Below are positions 55,230 to 64,000 of a stretch of DNA of 64,000 bases, in pieces. The notes under the pieces are model-generated. The model searched no databases. It was not told the DNA's origin and saw only the letters and a program-made list of their open reading frames with translations. Origin of the DNA: JBJMHZ01 sp045807125 (GTDB lineage: Bacteria > Actinomycetota > Actinomycetes > JAWWOL01). Made by a program: the position numbers and the translations under genes. Location of the stretch: assembly GCA_045807125.1 (NCBI GenBank), contig JBJMHZ010000047.1, positions 1 through 64,000 on the forward strand, in the 5' to 3' direction. The number at the start of each line of letters is the position of its first letter. The stretch's first letter is position 1.

Positions 55230-58200
55230 GCCGGCTCCTCCGTGGTCAGGGCGGCCGTGCCGGTGTCGTACGTGATGCCCGCGCGGCGACGGTAGGCCTC
55301 GACGTGCTCGCTGAGCGCCCGCCCCCGCGGCCGCCGGCCGGGCTGGATGTCGCAGGTGCCGGCCTTGCTCTCCTGGATGTGCACGTTGGGGTCGAGCACG
55401 ATGGCCTGCAGGTCGTTGGCGGAGTCGCCCGTGCTGTAGCCGTTGGGGCCCCAGTGGTAGGGCAGCCCCACCTGGTGCACCACCCGGCCGGCCACCCGCA
55501 GCGGTGCGATGCGATCGGTCACGAGGACGCGGGCCTCGATCGCCGAGCGGGCGGTGACGATGGTCGCCCAGCCGCCGTGCTCGAGCCCCCGCTCCGCGGC
55601 GAGCTCGGGGCTCACCTCGCAGAAGAGCTCTGGCATCAGCTCGGCGAGGTAGGGCTGCCACCGCGTCATGCCGCCCGCCGTGTGGTGCTCGGTCAGCCGG
55701 TAGGTGGTGATGACGTACGGGAACACGTCGGCGCCCGCCTCGCGACCGCTCGGGTGGTAGGCGTTGTCCTTGCGGCCGAACACCTCGCGCACCGGGTTGC
55801 ACTGCTGGCCGTACAGCCGGTTGTCGAACGGCGACTCCTGCGGCTCGTAGTGCGTCGGGAGCGGGCCGTCGGTGAGCCCGGACGGGACGAAGAGCCAGCC
55901 GAGGCCGTCGGCCTGCATGATGAAGGGCACGTTGCCCGGCAGCGCCTCCGGCCCCGTCTCGTCCTCGCCGGGCCGGTACGACGGTGCCTTGTCGACCGTG
56001 AAGTCCGGCACGTCGTGCCCGGTCCACTTGCCCTGCTCCTCGTCCCACCAGACGAGGGCCTTGCGCTCGCTCCACGGCTTGCCGTCGGGGTCGGCCGACG
56101 CCCGGTTGTAGAGGATGCGGCGGTTGGCCGGCCACGCCCAGCCCCACTCGGCGGCGACCCAGTTCTGCTCCGTCCACGGCTTGCGCCTGGCGGCCTGGTT
56201 GACGCCGTCCGCGTAGCACCCGCAGTAGATCCAGCAGCCGCAGGCCGTCGACCCATCGTCCTTGAGCTCGGTGTACGACGACAGCGGCTCGCCGGTGGCG
56301 CGGTTCCAGCCGTTGATCTCCCGCAGCACGGCCTCGGCGCTCGGCTCGGCGATCGAGCCCTCCGTCGGGTAGTCCCACGTGAGGTCGAGCACCGGCCGGT
56401 CCATCGGGTCGGTGGAGCCGGCCAGCTTCGCCCTGATGAGGTTGCCGAGGTGGTACATGAACCACAGCTCGCTGCGAGCCTCGCCGGTCGGCTCGACCGC
56501 GAGGTGATGCCACTGCAGCATCCGCTGGGTGTTGGTGAAGCTGCCGTTCTTCTCGGTGTGCGCCGCGGCCGGCATGAAGAACACCTCGGTGCCGATGTCC
56601 TCCGTGCGCAGCTCGCCGGTCTCGATCTCGGGCCCGTTCTGCCACCAGGTGGCGCTCTCGATGAGCGAGAAGTCGCGCACGACGAGCCACTGCAGCTTCG
56701 ACATGGCCTTGCGGTGGGTGCGGCCGTTGGACGAGCCGACGACCGGGTTCTCTCCGAGGATGAAGTAGCCCTCCACCTTGCCGTCGTTCATGTCGAAGAT
56801 CGTCGGGTAGTTGGAGTGGTCGCCCGTCAGCCTCGGCAGGTAGTCGAAGCAGTACTGGTTCTCCTCGGTGGCCACGTCGCCGTACCACGCCTTGAGCAGC
56901 GAGGCCGTGTAGGCCCGCATGTTGGCCCACCAGCCCTTCTTGGGGGCGGTCGCCTCGACGAACGCGTCGAGGTCGCCGTGCTCGGCCGCGTGCGGCATGG
57001 GGATGTAGCCGGGCAGGATGTTGTACAGCGTCGGGATGTCGGTGGAGCCCTGGATGCTCGCGTGCCCGCGAAGCGCCATGATGCCGCCGCCGGGGCGGCC
57101 CATGTTGCCCAGCAGGAGCTGGAGGATCGCCGCCGCCCTGATGTACTGCACGCCGATCGAGTGCTGCGTCCAGCCGACCGCGTAGACCCACTCGGTGGTG
57201 CGCTCGCGCCCCGAGCGCTCGGTGATCGCCCTGGCGACCTCGTGGAACAGGTCCGGCGGGATCCCGCAGACCTGCTCCACCATCTCCGGCGTGTAGCGGG
57301 AGTAGTGCCGCTTCACGATCTGGAAGACGCAGCGCGGGTGCTGCAGCGTCTCGTCCTTCTCCGGCTCGCTCTCCTTCATCTTGGCGCCGCCGCTGCCGTG
57401 CGTCATCGACCCGCCGGCCTGCGCCCCCGCGCCGCCCGCATCGTCGCCCGCATCGGCTTGCGCCTTGTCGGAGTCGTACTCGCGCTGCCCCGCGGCCGGG
57501 CCGACCCTGGTGCCCTCGTACTGCCACGAGCTCTCGTCGTAGCTGCGGCCCTGCTCGTCGAACCCGCTGAACAGGCCGTCGAGGTCCTCGGTGTCCTTGA
57601 AGTCCTCGCCCACGATGACCGGGGCGTTGGTGTAGGCGACGACGTACTCCCGGAAGTACGCGTCGTTCGCGATGACGTAGTTGATGAGGCCGCCGAGGAA
57701 GGCGATGTCGGTGCCGGCCCTGATCGGCACGTGCAGGTCGGCGAGCGCGCTCGTCCTCGTGAACCGCGGGTCGACGTGGATCACCTTCGCGCCCCTGGCC
57801 TTGGCCTCCATCACCCACTGGAAGCCGACCGGGTGGCACTCGGCCATGTTGGAGCCCTCGATGACGATGCAGTCAGAGTTCTGCAGGTCCTGCTGGTACG
57901 TCGTGGCGCCACCGCGACCGAACGAGGTCCCCAGACTGGGGACGGTGGAGCTGTGTCATATCCGCGCCTGGTTCTCGATCTGCACGGCGCCGAGCGCGGT
58001 GAACAGCTTCTTGATGAGGTAGTTCTCCTCGTTGTCGAGGGTGGCCCCGCCGAGGCTGGCGAAGCCGAGCGTGCGCCGGACCCGGTTGCCGTCCTCCTCC
58101 CAGCGGAACGTCCGCCGCCGGGTCTCGATCACCCGGTCGGCGATCATGTCCATGGCCCGGTCGAGGGGCAGCCGCTCCCATTGCGTGCCGTGCGGGCGGC

Positions 58201-58522
58201 GGTAGAGGACGTGATGCTCGCGGGCGTCGCCGGTCGTCAGCTGGAGGCTGGCCGAGCCCTTGGGGCAGAGCCGCCCGCGCGAGATCGGGCTGTCGGGGTC
58301 GCCCTCGATCTGGACGACCTTCTCGTCCTTGACGTAGACGTGCTGGGCGCAGCCGACCGCGCAGTACGGGCAGATCGAGTCGACCACCCGGTCCGCAGTG
58401 GCGGTGCGGGCCTCGAGGCGGCGGGTGCCGTTCGACTTGGCGGCCGCTCCCCTGCCGAGCGGGTCGCCGTCCCTGATCTGGCGGTACGCCGGCCAGCCCT
58501 CGATCCACGTGCGCACGCCCAT
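55226..58522 (-). CDS. fdh: Selenocysteine-containing formate dehydrogenase, catalytic alpha subunit
   Basis: The protein has 1098 residues when the in-frame TGA at 57958-57956 is read as Sec (residue 189). The context is QIENQARI-Sec-HSSTVPSLGTSFGRGG, the classical FDH active site. The N-terminal [4Fe-4S] motif is CPYCAVGCAQHVYV with CPKGS further on. Downstream are EGSNMAECHPVGFQWVMEAK, the molybdopterin domains, and a C-terminal dinucleotide-binding domain (VGLPYHWGPNGYSTGDSAND). A SECIS-like hairpin follows the UGA. GGAGGGAG precedes ATG 58522; ATG 58567 is an alternative. No Tat signal is visible, unlike E. coli FdnG. An ordinary annotation would split it into 58567-57956 and 57847-55226. 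Confidence 0.93.
57927..57958 (-). promoter_or_regulatory. Sec UGA codon and bacterial SECIS hairpin
   Basis: On the minus strand, UGA at 57958-57956 is followed after 12 nt by the perfect stem GTCCCC, loop AGTCT, GGGGAC (57943-57927). The spacing and the GUCU in the loop resemble the E. coli fdhF SECIS, where the stem begins 11 nt after UGA. SelB from 28.4-30.2 kb should bind this. Confidence 0.9.
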
Positions 58523-58626
58523 GCCGGGTGCTCCCTCCGCTGCCGCGACGGCCCCTGCTGCCGTCATGCATCAGCCGGGACCCTCCGAAACGTGACAACC
58601 GACCATCGACGGGCAATGCTGGCGTC

Positions 58627-59538
58627 GTGGGGCGGCTGACGTCCAGGCGACCGGTGCTGAGGATCGACGGCGACCGGCGGACGACACGGATCGACACGCT
58701 GGTCGCCGAGGAGCCGCTCGAGATCCGGGTGGGCGGGCGGCCGCTCGCGGTGACCATGCGGACGCCTGGGGACGACTTCGACCTGGTGGCCGGCTTCCTC
58801 GTCACCGAGGGCGTGGTGCGGGCCACGGCCGACCTGGCCGGGATGCGCTACTGCGCGGGCGCGACGGGAGACGAAGCGGCCCGCGAGGAAGCGGCCCGCG
58901 ACGGAGCGGCCGGCGGCTGGAGCCCGTACAACGTCGTCGACGCCGTGCTGGCCGACGGCGTCGCGCCGCCCGACCCGTCGGTCGAGCGGGCCTTCTACAC
59001 GACCAGCTCCTGCGGCATCTGCGGCAAGGCGAGCATCGACGCGGTGCGCACCGCGACGGCGTGGCCGGTGGCCGGCGACCCGGTGCGGGTCGATCCCCGC
59101 ACGCTGACCGGCCTGCCGGACGCGCTGCGGGCCGGGCAGCGGGTGTTCGAGCGCACCGGGGGGCTGCACGCCGCCGGGCTGTTCGACGCCGCCGGGGCCA
59201 TGCTCTGCATGCGGGAGGACGTCGGGCGGCACAACGCCGTCGACAAGCTGGTCGGGTGGGCCTTGCGGGAGGGCCGGCTCCCGCTCGCCGGGACGATGCT
59301 GCTGGTGTCCGGCCGGGCCTCGTTCGAGCTGACCCAGAAGGCGCTGATGGCCGGCATCCCGGTGCTCGCCGCCGTCTCGGCGCCCTCGGCCCTCGCGGTC
59401 GAGCTGGCCACCGAGGCCGGCCTGACGCTCGTCGGCTTCCTGCGCGGCGAGTCGATGAACGTCTACGCCGGCGCCGAGCGGGTCACCGGCGCGACCGTCC
59501 CCACCGGCGCGACCGCCTCCACCTCGTCCTGGAGCTAG
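58627..59538 (+). CDS. fdhD: Formate dehydrogenase accessory sulfurtransferase FdhD
   Basis: The protein has 303 residues. It moves sulfur from a cysteine desulfurase to the Mo-bisMGD of formate dehydrogenase. Family text: EEPLEIRVGGRPLAVTMRTP, PGDDFDLVAGFLVTEGVV, and the catalytic cysteines in FYTTSSCGICGKASIDAVRT. Later, GLHAAGLFDAAGAMLCMRED and VGRHNAVDKLVGWALREGRL match exactly. GTG 58627 is the start, 60-105 bp from the divergent dehydrogenase. The stop overlaps the convergent BtrH-like gene by 4 nt. Confidence 0.95.
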   Translation: MGRLTSRRPVLRIDGDRRTTRIDTLVAEEPLEIRVGGRPLAVTMRTPGDDFDLVAGFLVTEGVVRATADLAGMRYCAGATGDEAAREEAARDGAAGGWSPYNVVDAVLADGVAPPDPSVERAFYTTSSCGICGKASIDAVRTATAWPVAGDPVRVDPRTLTGLPDALRAGQRVFERTGGLHAAGLFDAAGAMLCMREDVGRHNAVDKLVGWALREGRLPLAGTMLLVSGRASFELTQKALMAGIPVLAAVSAPSALAVELATEAGLTLVGFLRGESMNVYAGAERVTGATVPTGATASTSSWS

Positions 59539-60578
59539 GCCGCGGCCGAGGCCTCCTCGAGCAGGTCGAGCGCCCGCTCGTGATCGGCCACGAGCGAGCG
59601 GCCGCGAGCCCGCACCGGCTCGGCGGCGGCGGGGTCGGCTCGCGCGGTGGCGACCGCGATCCGGAAGGCCGTCCAATGGTGCGCCACCCGCTCGACCGCC
59701 CGAGCGGCCTCGACCAGTCGCGGCCGGCCGAAGCGCCGGCCGGCGCGAGCCAGCCAGTCGGCATGCAGCCCGGTGACCGCGAGGACGGGGGCCGCCACGA
59801 CGAACCCTTCGTCGGCGGCTGCGGCGACCCCGCCGTTCCTGCCGTCCCCGCCGGCGGCGAGCTTGTCGGCGATCGAGTCGAGGAACCGCCGCTCGCCGTG
59901 GAGCCCCGCGCAGACCGGTGAGCCGCCGTCGCCCGCCGCCCGGAAGCCCTCCTGGTTGCGGGCGATCACCTCGCGGACGAAGTCCAGGTCGAAGGCGGGG
60001 AGGTCGGGGCCGATGTCGATCTCGAGCCAGCGATTGCCGATCGGGTTGCCGGTGAAGAACAGGTCGCGCTCGCCGACGATCGGGTTGCCGGAGTCGCGCG
60101 CGGCGGTGAGCACGTCGATCGGGATGGCCCCGCTGAACCGCGGTGGCACGGGGTCGGTGACCAGCACCTCGCCGCGCTCGTCGTCGAAGCCGTGCACGGT
60201 GACGAGGTGGTTGGTGTGCACGTCCCGGTACGCCGGCCGGAACGGCAGCTGGTAGTTGTCGACGGCGACCACCACGGGCCGGCCGCCGGCCACCTCCGAC
60301 CGCACCTCCCGCCAGCCGGCCGCGGCGTCCGCGGGCACGTGCCAGCGCGACCGCACCGGGTGGTAGGGAGCCAGGCCCGCGAGCAGCGACTCGTGCGGGG
60401 ACGGGAAGTAGTACTCCTCGCGGCGCAGGTCGCCGGGGTCGTAGTAGAAGCCCCACGCCGCCCCGAGCACCTCGAGCGGGTCGAGGCCGCTGAAGCGGAG
60501 CAGGACGGCCATGCTCGCGTGCAGGCAGCCGCCGAGGTCGTGCCGCCAGTGCTCGATGCCGTCGAGCTGCACCCTCAT
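59535..60578 (-). CDS. BtrH N-terminal-domain protein (papain-like acyltransferase type)
   Basis: The protein has 347 residues. The BtrH_N core has the candidate nucleophile Cys18 in HDLGGCLHASMAVLLRFSGL, the active-site His in DVHTNHLVTVHGFDDERGEV, then LVTDPVPPRFSGAIPIDVLT. The C-terminal half (residues about 190-340) is helical and matches the DUF4872 region that accompanies BtrH. BtrH in butirosin synthesis transfers an acyl chain from a carrier protein to an aminoglycoside. No carrier protein is visible here. The start ATG overlaps the stop of the next upstream gene, so they are coupled. Confidence 0.8.
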   Translation of the reverse strand: MRVQLDGIEHWRHDLGGCLHASMAVLLRFSGLDPLEVLGAAWGFYYDPGDLRREEYYFPSPHESLLAGLAPYHPVRSRWHVPADAAAGWREVRSEVAGGRPVVVAVDNYQLPFRPAYRDVHTNHLVTVHGFDDERGEVLVTDPVPPRFSGAIPIDVLTAARDSGNPIVGERDLFFTGNPIGNRWLEIDIGPDLPAFDLDFVREVIARNQEGFRAAGDGGSPVCAGLHGERRFLDSIADKLAAGGDGRNGGVAAAADEGFVVAAPVLAVTGLHADWLARAGRRFGRPRLVEAARAVERVAHHWTAFRIAVATARADPAAAEPVRARGRSLVADHERALDLLEEASAAA

Positions 60579-61687
60579 CGCGAGCCCTCGTCCTCGGCAA
60601 CGACGGTCATCGCCAGCACGTGGATGGCCGGGTTGTCGGGCAGCGTCACCGCAGTCGCGCCCGACGGCACCGCGACCGGCACCCGCTCCGCCCAGATGGC
60701 CGGCGACATGCGGGTGTCGACATGGTTGGGGTAGAGCAGCGCCGACGTGCGGAGCGCCGGTGCCTCGCCGAACCGCGGCGGCGTCTCCGGCCAGAAGTCG
60801 GACACCCGCAGCCAGTGCGAGCGCGTGGTGCCGTCGGCGTAGTGCACCGTCAGCGGATCCTCGCTGCGCCGCTCGGCCGCCGCCAGCACGTGCAGGAAGT
60901 CGGCTCGACCGGCCGGTAGCTCGATGCGCTGCCCGCGGCACCGGAGGTTGTCCGGGCGGGCGCCGTCGGCGGGCGGCATGCGGAACGGCACGTCACCGAT
61001 GCGCACCACGCTGCCGCACGGCAGCTCCTCGAGGGGGAACGCGTTGCTCCAGACGTTGAACGCTGCCCTGCCCGGCCTGCGCGTCGGCTCGATGCCGACG
61101 CAGTCGAGGTGCGCGCCGAGATCGACGGCCCGGTAGCCGGTCTCGCCGGCGGGAGCCGCCACCGGCTCGCTCCCCGCGCGCTCCGGCCGGTGCGGCGGCG
61201 AGACCAGGGTCAGCGCGAGCACCCGGAGGCCGGGCGCCTCGGGCAGCCGGACGGCGACGAGCGGCCGCGGGCGGGGCACGCCCACCCGCGCCACCCGGAC
61301 GCCGGCGGCGCTGCCGGCGCTGCCGGCGTGCAGCCACTCAGGGTCGACTGCGTCCTCGTAGTGCAGCAAGATCTCGTGCGCGCCGGCGCGGTCCTGCCCA
61401 GCGAGCAGCAGGCAGATCCAGTCGTACGTTCCGGGCGCGACGGTGAGCAGCTGGCCCCGGCAGGCGAGCCGGCCCTCCCGCGCGTCGCGGCTGCTGCACA
61501 TGGGGTAGGAGGGCCCCTCCTCGCCGAGCGGGTGCCAGCGCGGGGCTGCGTCGACGATCGCCCCTGGCACGGCGTGCAGGACGTGCTCGCGCCGCGCCGT
61601 CCGCGCGCGCGCCACCGCGGTCAGGCCGGTCGCAACCGGTACGTCGCCGCTGCGCGATGCGCCTTCGGCGATCTGGGCACCAGGCAC
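60575..61687 (-). CDS. Uncharacterised two-repeat beta-rich protein coupled to the BtrH-like gene
   Basis: A 370-residue protein from GTG, with GAGGAG six nucleotides upstream. Three similar blocks are visible: LLTVAPGTYDWICLLLAGQD; LDCVGIEPTRRPGRAAFNVW followed by ELPCGSVVRIGDVPFRMPPA; and VHYADGTTRSHWLRVSDFWP. Each has a beta-strand pattern and an ending like LRVLALTLV, FLHVLAAAE or IHVLAMTVV. This suggests tandem beta-sandwich (carbohydrate-binding-like) domains. No signal peptide or catalytic motif. The overlap with the BtrH-like gene implies joint action. Family not recognised. Confidence 0.7.
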   Translation of the reverse strand: MPGAQIAEGASRSGDVPVATGLTAVARARTARREHVLHAVPGAIVDAAPRWHPLGEEGPSYPMCSSRDAREGRLACRGQLLTVAPGTYDWICLLLAGQDRAGAHEILLHYEDAVDPEWLHAGSAGSAAGVRVARVGVPRPRPLVAVRLPEAPGLRVLALTLVSPPHRPERAGSEPVAAPAGETGYRAVDLGAHLDCVGIEPTRRPGRAAFNVWSNAFPLEELPCGSVVRIGDVPFRMPPADGARPDNLRCRGQRIELPAGRADFLHVLAAAERRSEDPLTVHYADGTTRSHWLRVSDFWPETPPRFGEAPALRTSALLYPNHVDTRMSPAIWAERVPVAVPSGATAVTLPDNPAIHVLAMTVVAEDEGSR

Positions 61688-61979
61688 GCGTTCTCCTCGG
61701 TGGGCGCGGCGGCGGCTCGCCCGACTCTGGCACCGCCCGGCGGCGCCAGCGAGTCGGGAAGGACCCTGACGCGCCCTTGCGCGCTCGCGTCGCCCGAATG
61801 CGTACGCGTGGCGTTGCAGCCGGCTCGACGCGGTCACCGGAGCGTCACTGCTCCGCGCCCGGCGGCTCGACGCGCGCGGCGTCGGACGTCGGCGCGCAGC
61901 GGATCCCGCGGGCCGGCTGCGGCCCTAGCTTGTCTGGTGCGGCGGTGGGTCGCTCACCAAGGAGACGTCGACGACAGGC

Positions 61980-64000
61980 ATGGACGGACAGGTGGACAGA
62001 CTCGCGGCGGCGGGAGCCGATCCCTGCCGCAGTCCATGGGCCGGCGCGGCAGGCGCATCCGGCGCGGCCGGTGCGCCCGAGATCGTCGGGCGGGCGGCGG
62101 AGCTCGCCCGGCTCGCGCGCGCCCTCGACGGGACCGCCGAGGGCGCGCAGGTCGTCCAGCTCAGCGGCGATCCGTGGACGGGCAAGACGCGCCTGCTGAC
62201 CGAGCTCGTCGAGCTCGCCAGGTCGCGCAGCTGGACCGTGCTGTCGGGCTCGGCCGACGTCGGCCTCTGGTCACCGCCCGGCGGCATCCCGTTCGGCGCG
62301 TTCGCCAATGCGCTGAGCGACGTCACGGCCCGCAACCGCACGCGCATCCTCGCCCACGTGCCGGACGAGCATCAACGGTGGCTGGCGAGGACCTTCTCGG
62401 CCCTCGGCTGGCGGGCTCCGGGCGACCCGCTGCCGGAAGAGCTCGAGGACGTGAACGCGCTGGCGGCCGTCCGCTCGCTCCTGCGGTCGATAGCGTCGCC
62501 GGCCGGGCTGATCGTCGCGATCGACGACGCGCACCTGGCCGACCAGGCGTCGCTCGACCTGCTGCGGCATCTCGTCCGCCACGCGCCGGTCGACCGGTTC
62601 GTCGTCGCGCTCGCCTATCGCAAGCGGCAGGCCGGGCTGCGCACGCTGAGCATGCTGGGCGACCTGAGCGAGGCTCGCGCGACCCTCCAGGTCGACATGC
62701 TGCCCCTCGCCGACGCCGACGCGCTCGCCTTGCTGCCGCCCGGCCTCGGCGAGCGCCGGAACGAGGCGCTGCTGCGCTTCGCCCGCGGCAACCCCGGCCT
62801 GCTGCGCGCGCTCGGGCCCCTCGCCGCGACGGGCGGGCGCCCGGAGGACTGCCTCGAGCACCTGCCGACGGAGGCGCTCGCCGCGTCCTTCCGCGACTTC
62901 CGGGGGCTGTCCCGCCTTGGCTGGCTGGCGGCGCAGGCGGCCGCCCTCATGGCCGAGCCCTGCGACGCGAACGCGATCAGGGCCGTGGCCGAGCTCACCG
63001 ACACCGAGATCTGGACGGCCATCGACGAGCTCACCGCCGCCGACGTCCTCCGCATCGACGACGAGACCCGTGCGTTCCGGTTCCGCGACCCGCTGCTGCG
63101 CGCCGCCGCCCGCCGGTCGGCCGGCAGCGGCTGGCTGATCGGCGCCCACCGACGAGCGGCCACCTGGCTGCGCTCGCGCGGTGCGCCGCCGCTCGACCTG
63201 GCCGCGCACCTGCTCGGCAGCGACCGCGTCAGCGATCCGGCAGAGATCGAGGTCGTGCTCGGCGCGGCGGAGTCGGTGCTATGGGAGCGCCCGACGCGGA
63301 CGGCGTCGTGGGTGAGGGCGACGCTCGGCTCGGCGGCCTGCGATCGCCGGCTCTCGGCGCGAGCGCACCTCCTGCTGGCCAGGAGCCTCCTGCTCACCGG
63401 CCGCCCGGACGACGCGGCCGACGTCCTCGACAGGGTCGAGGAGTCGAAGCTGGACGACGTCGAGCTGGTCGCGGAGCTGCACCTCTGGCGCGCCATGACG
63501 GCCCGCGCCCGCGGGCGGCTGGCGGGCGCGGAGAGCGAGCTCAGGAGCGCTCTGCTGTCGCTGCCGGCGGCCGCGGCAGCGCCGGCCGCGCGGCTGCGCG
63601 CCGAGCTCGTCGCCCTCGCCATGGAGCAGGGCGCGCCGCCCGATCCGGACGACGTCGCGGCCACCCGCCGCGCCGTCGCCGCACCGGAGGCCGAGACCGG
63701 GGAACGGGTCCGCCTCCTGGCACTGCTCGCCCTGGCGGAGGCGCACCTGCCCGAGTCGGCCCCGGCGACGCTCACGGCGAGCTGGCTGGCCGACGGGCTG
63801 CCGGATGACCGCCTCGGCCGGCATCCCCACGCGCTGCTCTGGCTGGCGCGCGCCGAGCTGCGCCAGGGACGGGCCGACTCCGCCAGGTCGCACCTCGAGC
63901 GCGGCGTCGAGATGACCAGGCTGCGCGGCCTCACCGGCATCACCACGGCGTACGCCGCAGAGATCACCTCGATCACCGCGACCGCCACGACCGCCGCGCC
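61980..64000 (+). CDS. LAL-type AAA ATPase regulator (3' end outside window)
   Basis: The first 673 codons of a large LuxR-family (LAL) regulator. After a Gly/Ala-rich start, EIVGRAAELARLARALDGTA leads to the P-loop QLSGDPWTGKTRLLTELVEL. Walker B is LIVAIDDAHLADQASLDLLR, then RGNPGLLRALGPLAATGGRP. TPR-like helical repeats follow to the edge. The C-terminal LuxR HTH expected for this class is beyond the window. It lies divergent from the BtrH-like pair with a 290-bp gap and may regulate it. ATG 61980 has GGAG 15 nt upstream. Confidence 0.85.
   Translation, partial: MDGQVDRLAAAGADPCRSPWAGAAGASGAAGAPEIVGRAAELARLARALDGTAEGAQVVQLSGDPWTGKTRLLTELVELARSRSWTVLSGSADVGLWSPPGGIPFGAFANALSDVTARNRTRILAHVPDEHQRWLARTFSALGWRAPGDPLPEELEDVNALAAVRSLLRSIASPAGLIVAIDDAHLADQASLDLLRHLVRHAPVDRFVVALAYRKRQAGLRTLSMLGDLSEARATLQVDMLPLADADALALLPPGLGERRNEALLRFARGNPGLLRALGPLAATGGRPEDCLEHLPTEALAASFRDFRGLSRLGWLAAQAAALMAEPCDANAIRAVAELTDTEIWTAIDELTAADVLRIDDETRAFRFRDPLLRAAARRSAGSGWLIGAHRRAATWLRSRGAPPLDLAAHLLGSDRVSDPAEIEVVLGAAESVLWERPTRTASWVRATLGSAACDRRLSARAHLLLARSLLLTGRPDDAADVLDRVEESKLDDVELVAELHLWRAMTARARGRLAGAESELRSALLSLPAAAAAPAARLRAELVALAMEQGAPPDPDDVAATRRAVAAPEAETGERVRLLALLALAEAHLPESAPATLTASWLADGLPDDRLGRHPHALLWLARAELRQGRADSARSHLERGVEMTRLRGLTGITTAYAAEITSITATATTAA

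Noticed and set aside
55226..57847. Separate formate dehydrogenase gene starting at the Met of NMAECHP
   Set aside because: The upstream frame 58567-57956 continues in the same phase through an in-frame UGA with SECIS hairpin and active-site context, so it is one selenoprotein gene.

Overview
This window is chromosomal DNA from a very GC-rich actinobacterium. Supporting signs are GTG and TTG starts, many 1-4 nt stop/start overlaps, a fabG-inhA pair, a DUF222/13E12-type remnant, an ANTAR protein, a 6C-type RNA candidate, Tat substrates and a LAL-type regulator. Nothing here fixes the genus. Most of the sequence is ordinary chromosome. One stretch, about 37.7-43.05 kb, looks like a decayed integrated element abutting the selenocysteine tRNA gene.

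Layout. 0-17.6 kb holds cobalamin genes: a cobalamin riboswitch in front of a ChlI/ChlD-type chelatase that runs off the left edge, cobN followed by a cupin and a GNAT gene, and cobQ-cobD. Interspersed are a three-gene cassette of zinc-ribbon and membrane proteins (2.1-4.95 kb), a secreted SGNH hydrolase, a HExxH membrane protein, and a molybdopterin oxidoreductase paired with a cytochrome b. 17.7-26.4 kb holds a secreted M1-like peptidase, a broken DUF222 gene, an HATPase, a histidine kinase overlapping a phosphoribosyltransferase, fabG-inhA, a STAS protein, dodecin and the 6C-type RNA. 26.4-31.5 kb is one tight operon, selA-selB-mobA-DUF6457-moeA. 31.7-37.6 kb holds a secreted propeller-like protein, an L,D-transpeptidase and sbcD-sbcC. 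37.7-43.05 kb is the degraded island: broken genes, an HTH-TPR regulator next to a 42-residue secreted-peptide gene and a perfect palindrome, an LPD29-like protein, two dead tyrosine integrases and tRNA-Sec. 43.2-53 kb holds MgtC, PAS-PAS-ANTAR, pirin, a phosphoesterase, a methyltransferase, a sulfotransferase, a polysaccharide deacetylase, selD and a glutathione peroxidase. 53-59.5 kb is the formate dehydrogenase operon with divergent fdhD. 59.5-64 kb is a BtrH-like gene, its partner, and the start of a LAL regulator.

How the genes work together. The clearest theme is selenium plus molybdenum for one enzyme. The formate dehydrogenase catalytic subunit has an in-frame UGA (57956-57958) followed by a SECIS-like hairpin. 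Everything needed to read that UGA is in the window: selA, selB, selD and tRNA-Sec. Molybdenum cofactor genes (moeA, mobA) are translationally coupled to selB, and fdhD, which sulfurates the Mo site, is divergent from the dehydrogenase. SelD and the glutathione peroxidase carry cysteine rather than selenocysteine, so this dehydrogenase is the only selenoprotein I recognise here.

The best candidate for something undescribed is at 38.93-40.93 kb: an HTH plus TPR-like regulator, a convergent gene for a tiny exported peptide ending in a Cys-Cys motif, and a 23-bp palindrome upstream of the peptide gene and of an LPD29-like gene. It lies in integrase-bearing DNA beside selC. The arrangement resembles peptide-signalling control of mobile elements, but that function is inference.
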